From Polaromonas sp. (GTDB lineage Bacteria; Pseudomonadota; Gammaproteobacteria; Burkholderiales; Burkholderiaceae_C): a stretch of DNA of 44,902 bases. The DNA is taken from contig JAJKJM010000027.1 in NCBI GenBank assembly GCA_021153985.1, forward strand, positions 1-44,902, in the 5' to 3' direction. The notes under the pieces are model-generated. The model had not been told where the DNA came from and did not search any database. It worked only from the letters and a program-made list of their open reading frames with translations. A program made the translations under genes and the position numbers. Shown piece after piece: positions 27,886 to 36,383 of this stretch (within the stretch, counting starts at the first letter, position 1; the number at the start of each line of letters is the position of its first letter).

Positions 27886-29106
27886 ATGGATAAATACGCG
27901 ATCGGGTTCTGGGGCTGCTATTTCGGCTCAGCCGGCCTGATGCTGGCCGGCTCCGTGTTCGCCTATATCCGGTCGCTGCGGCGCATTGCCGTCAATGCCG
28001 CCACTTCTGCGCTGGCATCAACCTTTTTTGTGGTGGCTTTTCTGGGCGGTTTGCCGATCAGCGACGCGGCCACCCTGGACCGCTTTCTGGCGCATGTGGC
28101 CGCTGTGGTGTCGGCTTTGCTGGCTTATCTGCTGTTTTCTATCCTGGGTATCCTGCGCAACCCCAGGTCCCAGCAGCGTGCCTTGACGCTGCTGGGAGCG
28201 CTTGCGGTACTTGTCATCGCCGTGGGTTGGGCGCTCGGCCCAAAGCAGGCCCTGGCGCTCAGCCTGGCGGGGGCCGTCTCTCTGGGCTTCGTCGCGCTGG
28301 GCTTCAGCCTTCGCAACGCCTTGCGCGGCGACCGCCTGGCCTGGGTGGCGGTGTCGGGCGTATTGTTCATGCTGGTGGCCATCGCCGGGCTGAGCTGGGT
28401 GGCACTGGACCGCGCCCATGTGCCGTGGCAGGCGCATGCCGCCAGCGCGCTGGCCGGCACGGCCTACCTGGCCACCATGGCGTCCGTGCTCTGGACGCGC
28501 TACTCCTACCTGATTGAGCTGAACCGGGTGATGGCGCACGGCCCGGCCTATGACCCGGTCACCCGCATGCGCTCCAACAACGAAACCAATAACCTGGTCA
28601 GCACGGCCTTCAGGCACTACCGCGACCAGCCGGTGCCGATGGGGGTGATCGTGGTGACGATCGCCAACCTCTATGTGCTGGAAAAACTCTATGGGCTGGC
28701 GGCCGTCAACCATGCGCTGTTTGTATGCGCCGGGCGGCTGCGGCGCGTCGTCCCGGCCCACGTGGAGATGGGCCGCCTGGGCGAGGACGGGTTTTTGCTG
28801 CTGATGCGAAACTGCCATGGCAGCGGTGACATCATCCAGCTGGCGCACCGGGTTCGGGCGGCCTTGTCCCGGTCGGTGGCGCTCAACACCGGCCTGGACG
28901 AAGGCACGGCGGCCCATCATCAGACGCCATGGGTTGCCGACGTCGGCCTAGGTGTGCTGCGGGTGTCCAAAACAGACGCGCGCGCCGCTTCTGCGGTGGG
29001 CATGGGGCGGGGCATGTCGCGTGCGGCACTGGGTTACGCCAGCCGGGTTGCCTGGTTTGACGAAAGCAGCGGAGAAATTGTCGATATGCCGGTGCTGGCA
29101 GACTGA
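27886..29106 (+). CDS. Membrane protein with degenerate GGDEF domain
   Basis: 406-residue protein with about seven hydrophobic segments in the first 210 residues, then a cytoplasmic domain built like a diguanylate cyclase: DPVTRMRSNNETNNLV (compare DxLTGLxNR), IVVTIANLYVLEKLYGLAAVN, and RLGEDGFLLLM. The active-site motif reads GEDGF (299-303) instead of GGDEF, with the Gly and Glu exchanged, so cyclase activity is unlikely. A role as c-di-GMP or nucleotide sensor, or as a non-enzymatic partner, is an inference. ATG 27886 is preferred to the adjacent GTG (27883), with GGGAG upstream. It stands alone between argA (divergent) and hrpA. Confidence 0.75.
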   Translation: MDKYAIGFWGCYFGSAGLMLAGSVFAYIRSLRRIAVNAATSALASTFFVVAFLGGLPISDAATLDRFLAHVAAVVSALLAYLLFSILGILRNPRSQQRALTLLGALAVLVIAVGWALGPKQALALSLAGAVSLGFVALGFSLRNALRGDRLAWVAVSGVLFMLVAIAGLSWVALDRAHVPWQAHAASALAGTAYLATMASVLWTRYSYLIELNRVMAHGPAYDPVTRMRSNNETNNLVSTAFRHYRDQPVPMGVIVVTIANLYVLEKLYGLAAVNHALFVCAGRLRRVVPAHVEMGRLGEDGFLLLMRNCHGSGDIIQLAHRVRAALSRSVALNTGLDEGTAAHHQTPWVADVGLGVLRVSKTDARAASAVGMGRGMSRAALGYASRVAWFDESSGEIVDMPVLAD

Positions 29107-29168
29107 GCCACTCACCCTGGGTGATGCAGGAACAGCCGATAATTGGCGGCTTTGGCCGCTCCTGGCCT

Positions 29169-29215
29169 TCCGGCTTTTCTCCCATCTTTCCCCCTATCTT
29201 TCCCATCTCCTCTTG
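29169..29215 (+). repeat. Short degenerate pyrimidine-rich tandem repeat before hrpA
   Basis: About three units of roughly 11-12 bases, TCTCCCATCTTTC, CCCCTATCTTTC and CCATCTCC, occupy the space between the GGDEF-like gene and the hrpA start. They replace any normal ribosome binding site. Confidence 0.5.
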
Positions 29216-32200
29216 TCTTCAGCCTTGTCCCCCCTGACCATCACTTTTCCCGAATCGCTGCCCGTCTCCGGCAAGCGCGATGAGATCACCGCCGCGATGG
29301 CGGCCCACCAGGTCATCATCGTCTGCGGCGAAACCGGCTCGGGCAAGACCACCCAGCTGCCCAAGATCGCGCTGGCCATGGGGCGGGGAAAGCTCAATTA
29401 CCCGGCGGGGCAGGGCAGGCTGATCGGCCACACCCAGCCGCGCCGCATCGCCGCCTCCAGCGTGGCCAAGCGCATCGCCGAAGAGCTGAAAACGCCGCTG
29501 GGCGATGTGGTGGGCTACAAGGTGCGCTTTCAGGACCGGCTCTCGCGCGATGCGTCAGTCAAGCTGATGACGGACGGCATTTTGCTGGCCGAAACGCAGA
29601 CCGACCCGCTGCTCAAAGCCTACGACACCATCATCATTGACGAGGCCCATGAGCGCAGCCTGAACATCGACTTTTTGCTGGGTTACCTGCGCCAGCTGCT
29701 GCCGCGCAGGCCTGACCTCAAAGTCGTCATCACCTCGGCGACGATTGACGCGCAGCGGTTTGCGGATTACTTCGCCTCCGCCAAAGGCCCTGCGCCGGTC
29801 ATCATGGTGTCGGGCCGCATGTTCCCTGTTGAACAGCGCTACCGGCCGTTTGAAGAGTCGCGCGAGCATGATTTGAATGACGCGATCGCCGACGCGGTCG
29901 ATGAGCTCTGGATGAGCCCTCACAGCGCGGGCGACATCCTGGTTTTTCTCCCCGGTGAACGCGAAATTCGCGAGGCTGCAGACCATTTGCGCAAGCACCT
30001 GGCGCACAACCCGATAACGCGCAATGCCGAGGTGCTGCCGCTGTTCGCGCGCCTGAGCCAGGCCGAGCAGGACCGCATTTTCGACGGCCACAGCGGCCGG
30101 CGCATCGTGCTGGCCACCAACGTGGCCGAAACCTCGCTGACTGTGCCGGGCATCCGTTATGTGGTGGACGCCGGCACCGCGCGCGTCAAGCGCTACAGCT
30201 TTCGCAACAAGGTCGAGCAACTCATGGTCGAGCCGGTGTCGCAGGCGGCGGCCAACCAGCGCGCCGGCCGCTGCGGCCGGGTGGCCGACGGCATTTGCAT
30301 TCGCCTGTATGACGAGAAAGACTTTCAGGGCCGCCAGCCATTTACCGACCCTGAAATCCTGCGCAGCTCCTTGGCTTCGGTGATCTTGCGGATGAAGGCG
30401 CTGCATCTGGGCAACGTGGAGGAGTTCGCTTTCATCGAGCCGCCGCAGCGCCGCGCGATTGCCGACGGCTACCAGTTGCTGGCTGAGCTGGGTGCTGTCG
30501 ATGCCGACAACGAGCTGACGCCCGTTGGCCGCACGCTGGCGAAGCTGCCGCTGGACCCGCGCGTGGGCCGCATGATCCTGGAGGCCAAAGACCGCAATGC
30601 GCTCGATGAGGTGCTGGTGATCGCCAGCGCGCTCAGTGTGCAGGACGTGCGTGACCGTCCCATGGACAAGCAGGCCCAGGCCGACCAGCAACACGCCAAG
30701 TTTGACGACGAGAAGAGCGAGTTCAGCGGCTACCTCAAGCTATGGAAATGGCTGGGCGATTCGCGCGGGGGCCACGGCACTGACCACAAGCTCTCTAACC
30801 GCCAGTATGAGAACCTGCTGCGCGAGAACTACGTCAATATCCGCCGCGTGCGCGAGTGGCGCGATATTCATTCGCAGCTTCACACCGTGGTGGGCGAACA
30901 GAAATGGGTGCTGAATGACAAACCAGCGAGTTACGAACAACTGCATCTCTCGATGCTCTGCGGTTTGCTCGGCAACATCGGCTGCAAGAGCGACGAGGAA
31001 GACTGGTACCTGGGCGCGCGCGGCATCAAGTTCTATCGTCACCCCGGCGCGCGGCTGAGCAAAAAGCCGGGCCGCTGGATTGTGGTGGCCGAGCTGGTGG
31101 AGACCACGCGCCTGTTCGGCCGCGGCATCGCCAACATCGACCCGGCCTGGATAGAGCAGGTCGCCGGGCATTTGCTCAGCAAACAGCTGCTGGATCCGCA
31201 CTGGGAGAAAAAGGCCGCGCAGGTCACCGCACTGGAGCGTGCCACGCTCTACGGCCTGGTGGTCTACAACGGCCGGCGCGTCAACTTTGGGCGTGTCGAT
31301 CCCGTCACGGCGCGCGAGATTTTCATCCGCGAGGCATTGGTGGCCGGCAACTGGGACACCAAGTTGCCCTTTCTGGCGGCCAACCTGAAACTGATCCAGC
31401 AGGTGCAAGACCTGGAGCACAAGGCCAGGCGCCAGGACGTGCTGGTGGATGAAGAACTGATCTACGCCTTCTATGACCAGCAACTGCCGGCCCATGTGCA
31501 CAGCGGCGCGAGTTGCGAGCACTGGTACAAGGAAGAATCCAAAAAGCAGCCCCAGCTCTTGCTGCTGACCCGCGAAGAACTGATGCGTCACGAAGCGGCC
31601 GGCATCACCACGCAGGCATTTCCCAAAACCCTGCGCATGGGCGGTGTGGACTGCGCCGTGACCTACCTGCACGAGCCCGGCGATGCGCGGGACGGCGTGA
31701 CCGTTGATGTACCGCTGTTTGCCTTGAACCAGGTGAACGAAGAACGCTGCGAGTGGCTGGTGCCGGGCATGCTCAAGGACAAGGTGCAGGCGCTCATCAA
31801 GACGCTGCACCAGCGCCCGCGCTCGCGGCTGGTGCCGCTGCCTGACACAGCGGCCCGCATGACCGAGCAACTGGTGCAGCCCGAGGTTTTCGGAAGCGGT
31901 TCGCTGACCGACGCGGTGCTCAAGCTGGTCCGGGATGCGACCTCGCTGGACATCAAGCGCAACGACATGAAGCTGGACATGCTGCCGCCGCACCTTTTCA
32001 TGAACTTTCGCGTGGTGGACGAGCACGGCCGCCAGCTGGGCGCCGGCCGCAACCTGGGCGCGCTCAAAGGCGAGCTGGGCTCGCAGGCGCGCGGCGCTTT
32101 CCAGGCGCTGGCGGGGCTCAAAAACCTGGCGAAAGCCCCTGCCACCCCAGCAAGCGCGCCGCCTGATAATTCAGCATCAAATCGGCCTCTAGCCCAGGCA

Positions 32201-33118
32201 GGTCATGGGAGTGTAGCTCCTGAAAAGATAGCGCCAAAGGCTGCGGAACGTTACACCAGCTGGGGCTTTGGCGAGTTGCCGGAGTTGATGGAAATCCGCA
32301 AGGGCACCCAGACGCTGATCGGGTTTCCGGCCTTGATTGACCTGGGCGACGCGGTGACGATTGAAGTGTTCGACGAGCCGGAAGCCGCTGCCGCCAAGCA
32401 CCGCGCCGGCCTGCGCAGGCTGTTTTCCTTGCAGATCAAAGACGCGCTGAAGTACCTGGAAAAGAACCTGCCCGACCTGCAGAAGATGGCCACCAGCTAC
32501 ATGCTGGTGGGCCGCGCCGCCGACAACTCCGGTGGCGGTACGCTGGAAGAACTGCGCGAGCAGATCATCGAGGTCGCGCTTGACCGCGCTTTCCTGCAGG
32601 AGCCACTGCCTACGAATGAAGGCGAGTTCAAAAAACGCATTGATGACGGGCGAGGGCGCCTGACGTTGATTGCCAGCGAAGTGGCGCGGCTGGCCGCCGG
32701 CATTCTGGTCGAGTTTGCCGTGGCCCAACGCAAGATCAAAGACAGCAAAAACGCCGCCGAAGCAGCAGCCGACGCCGCCCAGCAACTGCAGCGCCTGGTG
32801 CCCAAACGCTTTTTAACCGCCACACCTTACAGCCAGCTGCAGCACTTTGCGCGCTACCTCAAAGCCATCACCCTGCGGCTGGAGAAATGGCGCGCCGACC
32901 CGGCCCGTGACGCCGCGCGCCTGGCCGAGCTGCGGCCGCAGGAGCAGCGCTATTGGCGCCTGGTGGCCGAGCGCAAAGGCGCAGTCGACGCGCGCATGCA
33001 GGAGTTCCGCTGGTTGCTGGAAGAGTTGCGGGTGAGCTTTTTCGCACAGGAACTGCGCACGCCCCAGCCGGTCAGTATCAAGCGGTTAGAAAAGGTTTGG
33101 GCTCAACTGAATAGTTGA
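29213..33118 (+). CDS. hrpA: ATP-dependent DEAH-box RNA helicase HrpA
   Basis: Large cytoplasmic helicase, implicated elsewhere in mRNA processing and ribosome rescue. The TTG at 29213 gives MSSALSPLTITFPESLPVSG and 1301 residues, close to E. coli HrpA (about 1300). Walker A GETGSGKTT starts at residue 39, and the DEAH motif IIDEAHERSLN has Asp143. TSATIDAQRFADYF is motif III and QRAGRCGR motif VI. The C-terminal HrpA-specific region follows, with residues about 986-1007 encoded by a copy of the dispersed element (32169-32232). The final six codons and stop coincide with the first unit of an 84-bp tandem repeat. A TTG at 29225 is an alternative start; no clear ribosome binding site is present. 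Confidence 0.93.
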   Translation: MSSALSPLTITFPESLPVSGKRDEITAAMAAHQVIIVCGETGSGKTTQLPKIALAMGRGKLNYPAGQGRLIGHTQPRRIAASSVAKRIAEELKTPLGDVVGYKVRFQDRLSRDASVKLMTDGILLAETQTDPLLKAYDTIIIDEAHERSLNIDFLLGYLRQLLPRRPDLKVVITSATIDAQRFADYFASAKGPAPVIMVSGRMFPVEQRYRPFEESREHDLNDAIADAVDELWMSPHSAGDILVFLPGEREIREAADHLRKHLAHNPITRNAEVLPLFARLSQAEQDRIFDGHSGRRIVLATNVAETSLTVPGIRYVVDAGTARVKRYSFRNKVEQLMVEPVSQAAANQRAGRCGRVADGICIRLYDEKDFQGRQPFTDPEILRSSLASVILRMKALHLGNVEEFAFIEPPQRRAIADGYQLLAELGAVDADNELTPVGRTLAKLPLDPRVGRMILEAKDRNALDEVLVIASALSVQDVRDRPMDKQAQADQQHAKFDDEKSEFSGYLKLWKWLGDSRGGHGTDHKLSNRQYENLLRENYVNIRRVREWRDIHSQLHTVVGEQKWVLNDKPASYEQLHLSMLCGLLGNIGCKSDEEDWYLGARGIKFYRHPGARLSKKPGRWIVVAELVETTRLFGRGIANIDPAWIEQVAGHLLSKQLLDPHWEKKAAQVTALERATLYGLVVYNGRRVNFGRVDPVTAREIFIREALVAGNWDTKLPFLAANLKLIQQVQDLEHKARRQDVLVDEELIYAFYDQQLPAHVHSGASCEHWYKEESKKQPQLLLLTREELMRHEAAGITTQAFPKTLRMGGVDCAVTYLHEPGDARDGVTVDVPLFALNQVNEERCEWLVPGMLKDKVQALIKTLHQRPRSRLVPLPDTAARMTEQLVQPEVFGSGSLTDAVLKLVRDATSLDIKRNDMKLDMLPPHLFMNFRVVDEHGRQLGAGRNLGALKGELGSQARGAFQALAGLKNLAKAPATPASAPPDNSASNRPLAQAGHGSVAPEKIAPKAAERYTSWGFGELPELMEIRKGTQTLIGFPALIDLGDAVTIEVFDEPEAAAAKHRAGLRRLFSLQIKDALKYLEKNLPDLQKMATSYMLVGRAADNSGGGTLEELREQIIEVALDRAFLQEPLPTNEGEFKKRIDDGRGRLTLIASEVARLAAGILVEFAVAQRKIKDSKNAAEAAADAAQQLQRLVPKRFLTATPYSQLQHFARYLKAITLRLEKWRADPARDAARLAELRPQEQRYWRLVAERKGAVDARMQEFRWLLEELRVSFFAQELRTPQPVSIKRLEKVWAQLNS
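32169..32232 (-). repeat. Dispersed ~65-bp element, copy F (inside hrpA)
   Basis: On the minus strand it reads GCTATCTTTTCAGGAGCTAC and contains GGGCTAGAGGCCGATTTGA, lining up with copy A. It codes in frame for about HrpA residues 986-1007, a low-complexity linker. Confidence 0.72.
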
Positions 33119-33300
33119 TGCCATGCTTTTCAGTGAAGGCTAACAATTGCCGAAGGCTTGTTATGCCGTAACTAAAAGGTGTGGCAGCAACTGAATAGTT
33201 GAGCCCAGCCTTTCAGCGAAGGCTAACAATTGCCGAAGGCTTGTTATGCCGCAGCTAAAAGGCGTGGCAGCAACTGAATAGTTGATGCCATGCTTTTTCA
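33104..33300 (+). repeat. 84/83-bp tandem repeat (2.4 units) at the end of hrpA
   Basis: Units start at CAACTGAATAGTTG at 33104, 33188 and 33271; the third is cut after about 30 bases. Each unit contains the hairpin CAACT-GAAT-AGTTG and the fold TAACAA-TT-GCC-GAA-GGC-TTGTTA, and the second unit adds AGCCTT-TCAGCG-AAGGCT. The first unit supplies the last codons and stop of hrpA. Confidence 0.85.
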
Positions 33301-33309
33301 GAGCGCACA

Positions 33310-33340
33310 AAAAACGGCCTTGCAATGCAAGGCCGTTTTT
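33310..33340. terminator. Bidirectional rho-independent terminator between hrpA and the DUF3309 gene
   Basis: A perfect 14-bp stem AAAAACGGCCTTGC / GCAAGGCCGTTTTT with loop AAT, giving a T-run on both strands. It can end hrpA on the plus strand and the DUF3309 gene on the minus strand. Confidence 0.93.
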
Positions 33341-33376
33341 CCTGGTGAATCACCAGCGAACGATGCGGACTGAAGG

Positions 33377-33535
33377 CTAGATGCGTCCCATCAGCAGCAG
33401 GATGACCAGGATCAGCACCACGAGGCCGATACCGCCGCTGGGTCCGTAGCCCCAACTGCGGCTGTAGCCCCAACTGGGCAGAGCACCGATCAGGATAAGG
33501 ATCAAGACAATCAACAGGATGAGCGAAATGGACAT
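33377..33535 (-). CDS. DUF3309 small membrane protein
   Basis: 52-residue hydrophobic protein, MSISLILLIVLILILIGALP followed by a Trp/Tyr/Gly-rich turn (SWGYSRSWGYGPSGG) and a second hydrophobic helix ending LLMGRI. This is the DUF3309 pattern: two membrane helices around a glycine-rich loop. AAGGAG lies upstream of the ATG at 33535. Function unknown; it is often seen as a stress-related small membrane protein. Confidence 0.88.
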   Translation of the reverse strand: MSISLILLIVLILILIGALPSWGYSRSWGYGPSGGIGLVVLILVILLLMGRI

Positions 33536-33663
33536 TTGAAAGCACTCCTTGTTATGTGCTTTTATTCTTGCTGCGGCGCGGGGGCAGCCAAGCAGGAAGA
33601 GTGCGTGTCCAGCCGTCGGCAAGCACTGACAGCCTGCACCTACAGGCCGACGGGCAATCAGGG

Positions 33664-34839
33664 CTACAACCTGGCCAGACGCTGCAGCGCGGTGTTCAGG
33701 GTCTCGTCCTTTTTGGCGAAACAAAAACGCACCACACGCTGGTCGAAACTGTTGCCGTAAAAAGCCGACAGCGGAATGGCCGCCACGCCGATCTCGGTGG
33801 TCAACCATTTGCAGAATTCGGCTTCGTCCAGGTCGCTCACTTCAGAGATGTCAACGCACTGGAAGTAACTGCCTTCGCTAGGCAGCAGCTTGAAGCGGGT
33901 TTTGGCCAGGCCGTCGCGGAACAGATCGCGCTTGCGTTGGTAAAACGCCGGCAGGCCGAGATAGGGCTGCGCATCGGCCATGTAACTGGCCAAGCCGTAT
34001 TGCACGGGCGTGTTGACGGTGAAGACATTGAACTGGTGCACCTTGCGGAACTCGGCCGTCAGCGCGGCGGGTGCTGCGACGTAGCCTACCTTCCAGCCGG
34101 TCACGTGATAGGTCTTGCCAAAGCTGCTGACGATGAAGGCGCGAGCAGCCAGCCCCGGGAAGCGGGCCGCGCTCTGGTGGATCCGGCCCTTGGCGGCATC
34201 GAACACCATGTGCTCGTAGACCTCGTCGCTGATCAGCAGAACGTCGGTAGGAGCCAGGAGGTCCTGCAGGGCGAGCATGTCGGCCTCGGTCCATACCGTG
34301 GCGCTTGGGTTGTGGGGGGAGTTGACGATGATGGCGCGCGTGCGCGGCGTGATCGCTGCAGAGATTTTGCCGAAGTCAGGGCGGAAGGTGCCGGGCGTCA
34401 GCGGGACTCGCACCACCTTGCCGCCAGCCAGCTCGATGTTGGGCACATAGCTGTCGTAACAGGGCTCCAGCACAATGACCTCATCGCCAGGGTGGACCAC
34501 CGCGAGGATGACCGTGATGATGGCTTGCGTGGCGCCGGCCGTGATGGTGATTTCGGTGTTGGCGTCGTAGGTGTGGCTGTACAGTTTCGCCACCTTGGCG
34601 GAGATGGCCTCACGCAGTACCGGAACGCCCGTCATGGGCGGGTACTGGTTCAGGCCCTTGGTCATGGCGTCTGTGACAGCGTTGACCAGCTGCGGATCAC
34701 ATTCAAAATCGGGAAAGCCCTGGCCCAGGTTGACGGCGCCTTTTTCAGCGGCCAGGGTGGACATCACCGTGAAGATGGTGGTGCCGACGGCGGGCAGCTT
34801 GGTTTGCAGGGTGGGGGTACGTTCGAGGATGGTGGTCAT
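33664..34839 (-). CDS. PLP-dependent methionine aminotransferase (YbdL-like)
   Basis: Class I/II aminotransferase of 391 residues. The PLP-binding lysine is Lys242 in SSFGKTYHVTGWK, with NSPHNPSATVW (NPxG region) and DEVYEHMVF. The opening NLGQGFPDFECDP and FxVTGWK-type context match the methionine/kynurenine-type aminotransferases (YbdL), probably methionine to 4-methylthio-2-oxobutanoate. It lies 112 bases downstream of cysB on the same strand with a GC-rich palindrome in between, so cotranscription is uncertain. Confidence 0.88.
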   Translation of the reverse strand: MTTILERTPTLQTKLPAVGTTIFTVMSTLAAEKGAVNLGQGFPDFECDPQLVNAVTDAMTKGLNQYPPMTGVPVLREAISAKVAKLYSHTYDANTEITITAGATQAIITVILAVVHPGDEVIVLEPCYDSYVPNIELAGGKVVRVPLTPGTFRPDFGKISAAITPRTRAIIVNSPHNPSATVWTEADMLALQDLLAPTDVLLISDEVYEHMVFDAAKGRIHQSAARFPGLAARAFIVSSFGKTYHVTGWKVGYVAAPAALTAEFRKVHQFNVFTVNTPVQYGLASYMADAQPYLGLPAFYQRKRDLFRDGLAKTRFKLLPSEGSYFQCVDISEVSDLDEAEFCKWLTTEIGVAAIPLSAFYGNSFDQRVVRFCFAKKDETLNTALQRLARL

Positions 34840-34879
34840 AACGGGTGTAGGGTGTGGTGATTCTTTTCAAGTGCCAGCA

Positions 34880-34948
34880 CGGAACCGGCTTTGCCGGGCC
34901 GTAGGTGGCGCCCCCTGAGGGGGAGGCGGGCAAAGCCCGCCACGGGGG
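34880..34948. repeat. GC-rich palindromic intergenic repeat
   Basis: CCGGCTTTGCCGG, GGCGCCCCCTGAGGGGGAGG and the perfect hairpin GGCGGGC-AAA-GCCCGCC followed by ACGGGGGGA lie between cysB and the aminotransferase. Similar blocks recur between genes in Comamonadaceae. It may act as a transcription attenuator for cysB, but lacks a T-run. Confidence 0.55.
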
Positions 34949-34951
34949 GAG

Positions 34952-35896
34952 TCAAATCTCGTAGTCGTTTACGCGGCCTGCCATCGCCTTGGTAATGAGA
35001 GCGCGATCCAGCTTGTCGCTGAGCAACTCGGCAAATTTATACACAAAGTTGCGCAGGTAAGCGCTGCGCTTGAAGGCCACGCGCGCCACATTGATGCCAA
35101 ACAGCGGGCCTGCCGCGATGGCGACCAAGTCGCTGTTGGTGCCGTCTTCCTTGATGGCCATCTCGGCCACGATACCCACACCCAGGCCGAGGCGCACATA
35201 GGTTTTGATGACGTCGGAGTCAATCGCTTCCAGTGCGATGCGCGGCTGCAGGCGCTTGGCTGCAAAAGCCAGGTCGATCTTGGTGCGGCCGGTAAACGAC
35301 GGGTGGTAGGTGATCAGCGGTTCGCCGGCCAGGTCTTCGAGCGTGATGTTTTCTTTTTTGGCCAGCGGATGGTCAACCGGAATGACCAGCATGTGCTGCC
35401 ACTCATAGCAGGGCAGGGTCACCAGGTCTTCATACTGCGTAAGTGATTCGGTCGCGATGCCGATTTCAGCCACTTCGTCCAGCACCATGCGCGCGACCTG
35501 GTCAGGCGAGCCCTGGTGCAGGCTGACGTTGACTTTGGGAAAGGCTTCACGCAGCTTGGCCACCGGCTGCGGCAGCACATAGCGGGCCTGGGTATGGGTG
35601 GTGGCAATGGAAAGCGTGCCGCTGTCCTGCGCGGAAAACTGCTCGCCAATGCGGCGCAGGTTGCCGACCTCGCGCATGATGAGCTCAATGCTTTTGAGCA
35701 CGTGCTCGCCGGGCTCCGTCACGCGCTTGAGGCGCTTGCCGTGCCGTGCAAAGATTTCAACGCCCAATTCTTCTTCGAGTTCGATGATGGCTTTTGATAC
35801 GCCCGGCTGGGAGGTGTGCAGGGCTTTGGCCGTCTCGGTGAGGTTGAGGTTGCGCCGGATGGCTTCCTGGACGAATCGGAATTGGTGAAGGTTCAT
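34952..35896 (-). CDS. cysB: CysB-family LysR-type transcriptional regulator
   Basis: Activator of sulfate assimilation genes; the usual co-inducer is N-acetylserine or O-acetylserine. The N-terminal winged helix-turn-helix MNLHQFRFVQEAIRRNLNLT...ALHTSQPGVSKAI is the CysB/Cbl hallmark, and the effector domain shows GTLSIATTHTQARYVLP and LITYHPSFTGRTKIDLAF. The 314 residues are normal. The sulfate uptake operon elsewhere in the window (5742-10915) is an expected target. An imperfect dyad lies directly upstream (35906-35932). Confidence 0.93.
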   Translation of the reverse strand: MNLHQFRFVQEAIRRNLNLTETAKALHTSQPGVSKAIIELEEELGVEIFARHGKRLKRVTEPGEHVLKSIELIMREVGNLRRIGEQFSAQDSGTLSIATTHTQARYVLPQPVAKLREAFPKVNVSLHQGSPDQVARMVLDEVAEIGIATESLTQYEDLVTLPCYEWQHMLVIPVDHPLAKKENITLEDLAGEPLITYHPSFTGRTKIDLAFAAKRLQPRIALEAIDSDVIKTYVRLGLGVGIVAEMAIKEDGTNSDLVAIAAGPLFGINVARVAFKRSAYLRNFVYKFAELLSDKLDRALITKAMAGRVNDYEI

Positions 35897-35905
35897 ATCA
35901 AATTC

Positions 35906-35932
35906 AGGCTAATTATTCACTTTATTATGCCT
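35906..35932 (-). promoter_or_regulatory. Candidate control region of cysB
   Basis: An AT-rich block bounded by AGGC and GCCT, with near-symmetrical AAT/ATT inner parts, lies just before the cysB start. It could hold the promoter and an autoregulatory site; no consensus was available to test this. Confidence 0.3.
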
Positions 35933-35966
35933 GTTTCGCGCTAAAGAAGCGCGCAGCCGGGGTCGC

Positions 35967-36353
35967 TCAAGCCAGTGCGATACCTGCCATCAGGGCCGTC
36001 AGTGCCTGGTGTTCGCCGGCGCTCGGCAGGAGTTCGATGTCGATGCCCGGGTGGCTGGTACGGACCTGTTCGACCAGCTGCGGCAAATCTTCACGCGCAT
36101 GTTTTCCCACACCGAAGAAAAGCGGAAAGACCCGTATGAAACCTGCACCTTCAGCTATCAAATCTGTAGCGGCCTCTGGCATGGATGGTGCGCAAAGCTC
36201 AAGGTAGGCGCAGCGCACCGGGGTGCCGGGGGCCATCGTGCGAATCTGCGTCGCAACGGCTTCGATGGGTTCGCGCCATTGAGGGTCACGCGAGCCATGG
36301 GCCAGCAGGATGATGCCGCGGAGTGCGGGGGCGGTGGGGGTTGAAACTGCCAT
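35967..36353 (-). CDS. CbiX/SirB-like sirohydrochlorin chelatase
   Basis: Short, single-domain chelatase of 128 residues that inserts a metal (iron for siroheme, or cobalt) into sirohydrochlorin. The two metal-binding histidines are His19 (LLAHGSRDP) and His85 (GVGKHAREDLP), at normal spacing. Placement next to cysB suggests siroheme supply for sulfite reductase, which is an inference. The stretch 36154-36212 resembles the dispersed element, but the encoded protein aligns with the family without an insertion. Confidence 0.9.
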   Translation of the reverse strand: MAVSTPTAPALRGIILLAHGSRDPQWREPIEAVATQIRTMAPGTPVRCAYLELCAPSMPEAATDLIAEGAGFIRVFPLFFGVGKHAREDLPQLVEQVRTSHPGIDIELLPSAGEHQALTALMAGIALA

Positions 36354-36383
36354 TGATATCCGGGAAGCGTTAGCCGTGAACGG

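Noticed and set aside
33124..33260. Resemblance of GGCTAACAATT...TTGTTATGCC in the tandem repeat to integron attC sites
   Set aside because: The core triplets are similar, but the outer bases do not fit RYYYAAC/GTTRRRY, the arms are only about 30 bases apart, and there is no integrase or cassette.
36154..36212. Possible seventh copy of the dispersed element inside the chelatase gene
   Set aside because: The first 20 bases (GCTATCAAATCTGTAGCGGC) match well, but the rest is weak and the protein aligns with its family without an insertion, so chance is likely.
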